This document shows, piece after piece, positions 61,221 to 64,000 of a DNA stretch of 64,000 bases (its first letter is position 1; every line of letters begins with the position of its first letter). A program made the translations under genes and the position numbers. Source of the stretch: Batkoa obscura (taxonomy: Eukaryota > Entomophthoromycota > Entomophthoromycetes > Entomophthorales > Batkoaceae); the NCBI GenBank assembly GCA_030770535.1, contig JASVEC010000001.1, positions 2,232,001 to 2,296,000 of the forward strand, given 5' to 3'. The notes beneath the pieces are model-generated. The model was not told the origin of the DNA and ran no database searches. It saw only the letters and a list, made by a program, of their open reading frames with translations.

Positions 61221-62597
61221 ATGTTGGAAGTATTTTCTCATCCTATTAAGGCTACCGAGCCTATCAATAAGCACTTTTCCAAATTCAACCCTATCAAGAC
61301 TCCCTTGGTATCATCCTCAATTGGTGCAACCCCTGTTTTCGAGACCATTAAACAAGAACTTGCTGCCATCGAGAACACTTCAGATGATGCTTTTATGGTA
61401 GGTGATCTTGGTGAAGTTTATCGTCAACTTGTTAAATGGGAATACAATTTTCCCACTATTAAGCCATACTTTGCCATCAAATGTAATCCTGATCCAGAAG
61501 TTTTAAGACTTTTAGCTTCGCTTGGTACTGGCTTTGATTGTGCAAGTAAGACTGAAATTCAAACTGTTTTGAATCTTGGCGTTGATCCATCCCGTATTAT
61601 CTACGCCAACCCTTGTAAACCAATGAGTCACATTCGTTTTGCCGCTTCAGTAAACGTTCGACGTATGACTTTTGACAATGCTGATGAACTTCGCAAAATC
61701 AAAATGGCCCATCCAAATGCTCAGGTTGTTTTACGTATCTTGACTGATGACTCCAAATCCATGTGTCAATTTGGTGTTAAATTTGGTGCTTCTCTTTCTA
61801 ATAGCTATCAGCTTGTTAGCCTTGCTCATGAACTTGGCCTTGAATTAATTGGTGTAAGTTTCCATGTTGGTAGTGGATGCCATGATCCAGACTCTTATCG
61901 TGATGCTATTTCAAGAGCTAGAGTTGTGTTTGACCAAGCTGCTGAATTTGGATTTAAACCTACACTTTTAGATATCGGTGGTGGGTTCCCAGGCTCCAAT
62001 GATCAACAAAATTCCGATTTGTTAAAAGGAATTGCAGAGGTTGTTGACAAAAGTCTTAAAAGATACTTCCCTGAAGGAGGGCTAGAGCTTATCTCTGAGC
62101 CAGGACGTTACTTTGTTACTACTGCTTTTGTAATTGCCTGCAATGTTACTTCTCGTCGTGTTGTTCCACGTGATGCTTCTTCTGATGATGAGGGACCAAA
62201 AGGGTTTGAAAACTCAAAAATAAGTGTTGCAGATCATCCCTCTTATATGTACTATATAAACGATGGTGTTTATGGTAGTTTCAATTGTATCATGTTTGAT
62301 CACCAAGTGATCTATCCAAAAGTGCTTATGAAGTCTGGTATCTTTTTCCAAGATTTCCCTGAACTTGAACATGCTTATAATTTTGAAAGTAGTATCTGGG
62401 GCCCAACTTGTGATAGTTTAGACGTAATTAATAAAAACTGTCTTTTACCTGAGCTTGATGTCAACGATTGGATCTATTGTGATAATATGGGTGCTTATAC
62501 TAGTTGTGCTGCTTCTGAGTTTAACGGATATGCAAAAACTCGTATTGTTTACACTTTTACCGAACGTGATGCTTATTTACGTCGTTTAGGACTTTAA
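61221..62597 (+). CDS. Ornithine decarboxylase
   Basis: A PLP-dependent enzyme making putrescine from ornithine, the first step of polyamine synthesis. A single exon of 458 residues. The PLP lysine is in FAIKCNPDPEVLRLLASLG. HVGSGC, DIGGGFPGS, EPGRYFVTTAF and the active-site WGPTCDSLDVINK (Cys donated across the dimer) are all present, with the ODC C-terminal strand NMGAYTSCAASEFNGYAKT. The C-terminus is short (ERDAYLRRLGL). The codon use is cleaner and the GC higher than neighbours, consistent with high expression. ODC is normally regulated by antizyme-driven degradation and translation; no antizyme gene is seen here. The leader has an unusual structure. Confidence 0.97.
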   Translation: MLEVFSHPIKATEPINKHFSKFNPIKTPLVSSSIGATPVFETIKQELAAIENTSDDAFMVGDLGEVYRQLVKWEYNFPTIKPYFAIKCNPDPEVLRLLASLGTGFDCASKTEIQTVLNLGVDPSRIIYANPCKPMSHIRFAASVNVRRMTFDNADELRKIKMAHPNAQVVLRILTDDSKSMCQFGVKFGASLSNSYQLVSLAHELGLELIGVSFHVGSGCHDPDSYRDAISRARVVFDQAAEFGFKPTLLDIGGGFPGSNDQQNSDLLKGIAEVVDKSLKRYFPEGGLELISEPGRYFVTTAFVIACNVTSRRVVPRDASSDDEGPKGFENSKISVADHPSYMYYINDGVYGSFNCIMFDHQVIYPKVLMKSGIFFQDFPELEHAYNFESSIWGPTCDSLDVINKNCLLPELDVNDWIYCDNMGAYTSCAASEFNGYAKTRIVYTFTERDAYLRRLGL

Positions 62598-63103
62598 ATT
62601 TTTGAAATAAAATCTTAGCAAGTATTAGTTTTCTGTTAGTTTTATTAATAAGTTAAATTATCAATTGAGTGAATTTTCAGATTATGATATCATGAGTTTG
62701 ATTGTATAATAGATTATCTTGCATTTTAATCTAATTCAATCAGTTTTAAAGTTCATCTAATATTATACTGAAATGAAATCTCATGCTTTAAAAACATCAT
62801 TGCTTATCAGATAAAATTGTATTTTAGTTTATAATATAAGTCTGGATTCAGCATTATTCAAAGTAATAGTAAAAAATTAAACACATCCGCAATGATATAA
62901 TCAGTCGGAGCTTTTAAATCCTATAATAATTAAATTAAGACACCCATTATTAAATACATAGGCACAGCTGAAAACATTTTATTAAATAAATGAAATAATG
63001 CCAAAAAATTAATTTCAAATCAAGCAACTTTGATGATTGGAGTTGAGAGAGCTCACTACTTCAATAACCAATCAAATAGGGAAGTGACTTCATCAAGTCA
63101 GAA
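62598..63103. other. Intergenic, ODC 3' region to pol kappa
   Basis: About 500 AT-rich bases with no feature recognised. Confidence 0.5.
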
Positions 63104-64000
63104 ATGAAAAAGCGCGACTCTTTTAAATCGCGTCTTTTTTCTGTTGAATTAAGATCAGGAATGAATTGGGACAAAGAGAAAACAACACAAGTAATACAAT
63201 CAACACAAGCAAATGATCTTTTAGTCAAAAGAATGGCAGGACCAAGTAGCGCAAAAGCGGGGTTAAATGTGATTGACAGAGACGCGATTAATAAAAAAAT
63301 TTATGAGATATCGAAAGTAAATTGACTTTTTTTTAAAATTGAAATTTTCAAAATTTATGAGTGATAGGGAAGTAGATATTTTGAGAATGAAAAAAGAAAA
63401 GAAGAAAAATTAAAGAAAAAAGTAGAAGATATGATGGAGGTTTATAAAAATTTAAACTTTAATGAGTTTAATATCTACTTGCCTTTTTTAAATAAGTTAG
63501 AAGCTGAATTGGAGAATGATAGAGATTTGTCCCAAAATATTATTCATGTTGATATGGATGGTATTATTTAATGTTAAAATGCAGAACATATCTAATGATT
63601 TAGCTTTCTATGCTGCCGTTGAAGAGCTTGACAACCCAAAACTAAGAGGTGTTCCTACCGCTGTTGGTGTAAGTTTGGCTTTAATAAGTTAATAGCAACG
63701 CTAATAGTAAAAAAATAGGGACCTAATATGTTATGTACAGCGAATTGTAATTCCAAATAGTTTTTTTATGTTGGCATATTAAAATAAAATTTAGATGAAG
63801 CAAGGTATATTGATTAGTACAAAATGAATCACAACTTAATAGTTTCAACAAAAGGAAATATGGTGTAAGGTCAGCTATGCCTGGGTTTATTGCAAAGGTA
63901 AACTATTTGAGATAATATTTATTCAGTTAATTTTTTTAGGAGTTATGCCCAAGTATTTTATAGTCTAATTATTGCCAATCAATATTAACCTTTCCTAAGA
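63104..64000 (+). CDS. DNA polymerase kappa (DinB/Y-family), 5' part, runs off the window
   Basis: A Y-family translesion polymerase. Exon 1 (63104 to about 63320) ends with KAGLNVIDRDAINKKIYEIS. The N-clasp follows: GSRYFENEKRKEEKLKKKVE and LEAELENDRDLSQNIIHVDM, which match human kappa's N-clasp and the first catalytic Asp motif. The next exon completes the palm with AFYAAVEELDNPKLRGVPTA. After an intron of about 150-200 bases comes NKRKYGVRSAMPGFIAK and ELCPSIL, the conserved ARRFGVRAAMPGFIA block. The small exon between (around 63795-63870), which should carry the STSNY part, could not be joined with standard splice sites. The gene continues beyond position 64000. Confidence 0.85.

Overview
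The window is nuclear DNA from a very AT-rich, intron-bearing eukaryote. Conserved genes are split by short GT-AG introns, mostly about 40-60 bases, with 5' sites like GTAAGT and 3' sites ending TTTAG or ATAG. Gene content (Iml2/TTC39, Gda1-type GDPase, Pso2/Snm1, Spt4, Dcc1, Arb2-type protein, expansin-like secreted protein, F-box/LRR protein) fits a fungus. Very low GC, small introns and a lineage-specific F-box protein suggest an early-diverging one, perhaps Entomophthorales such as Conidiobolus. That placement is inference from memory; no search was run.

Layout. 1-431 (-) is the 5' end of mitochondrial Hsp70, preceded by heat-shock-element-like sites. 1819-4110 (+) is a polo kinase with divergent polo boxes. 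6007-10338 (-) encodes an unrecognised protein of about 1396 residues with an N-terminal coiled coil, roughly 80 copies of an 8-residue repeat and a C-terminal membrane segment. Then come IML2/TTC39 (+), GDA1-like apyrase (+), proteasome RPT3 (-), a helical mitochondrial or PPR-like protein (+), an expansin-like secreted protein (-), a degenerate polo-like kinase (-), tubulin cofactor C (-) and a DM9-repeat protein (-).

28-43 kb is dense: eIF3d (-) and RLP24 (+) are divergent from a 211-base gap, followed by an Arb2/FAM172-like protein (-), TMEM62-like phosphoesterase (-), PSO2/SNM1 (+), SRP receptor alpha (-) and a BSD-domain protein (-). 45-55 kb holds eRF1 (+), a voltage-sensor-like membrane protein (-), a DUF4436-like membrane protein (-), SPT4 (-) and DCC1 (+) divergent across 71 bases, a METTL23-like methyltransferase (-) and GSK3 (+). 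57-64 kb holds an F-box/LRR protein (+), ornithine decarboxylase (+) with a long ATG-free leader, and the 5' end of DNA polymerase kappa (+).

Intergenic DNA carries at least ten copies of one short (about 103 bp) TA-flanked terminal-inverted-repeat element, a Tc1/mariner-like MITE. Five lie in a 1.4 kb cluster at 42.8-44.1 kb. There are also a few decayed coding-like stretches. I saw no tRNA, rRNA, CRISPR array or retroelement. The genes are mostly unrelated housekeeping functions and do not form a pathway cluster. The strongest candidates for something undescribed are the octapeptide-repeat membrane protein, the TA-flanked MITE family, the degenerate polo-like kinase and the ODC leader.
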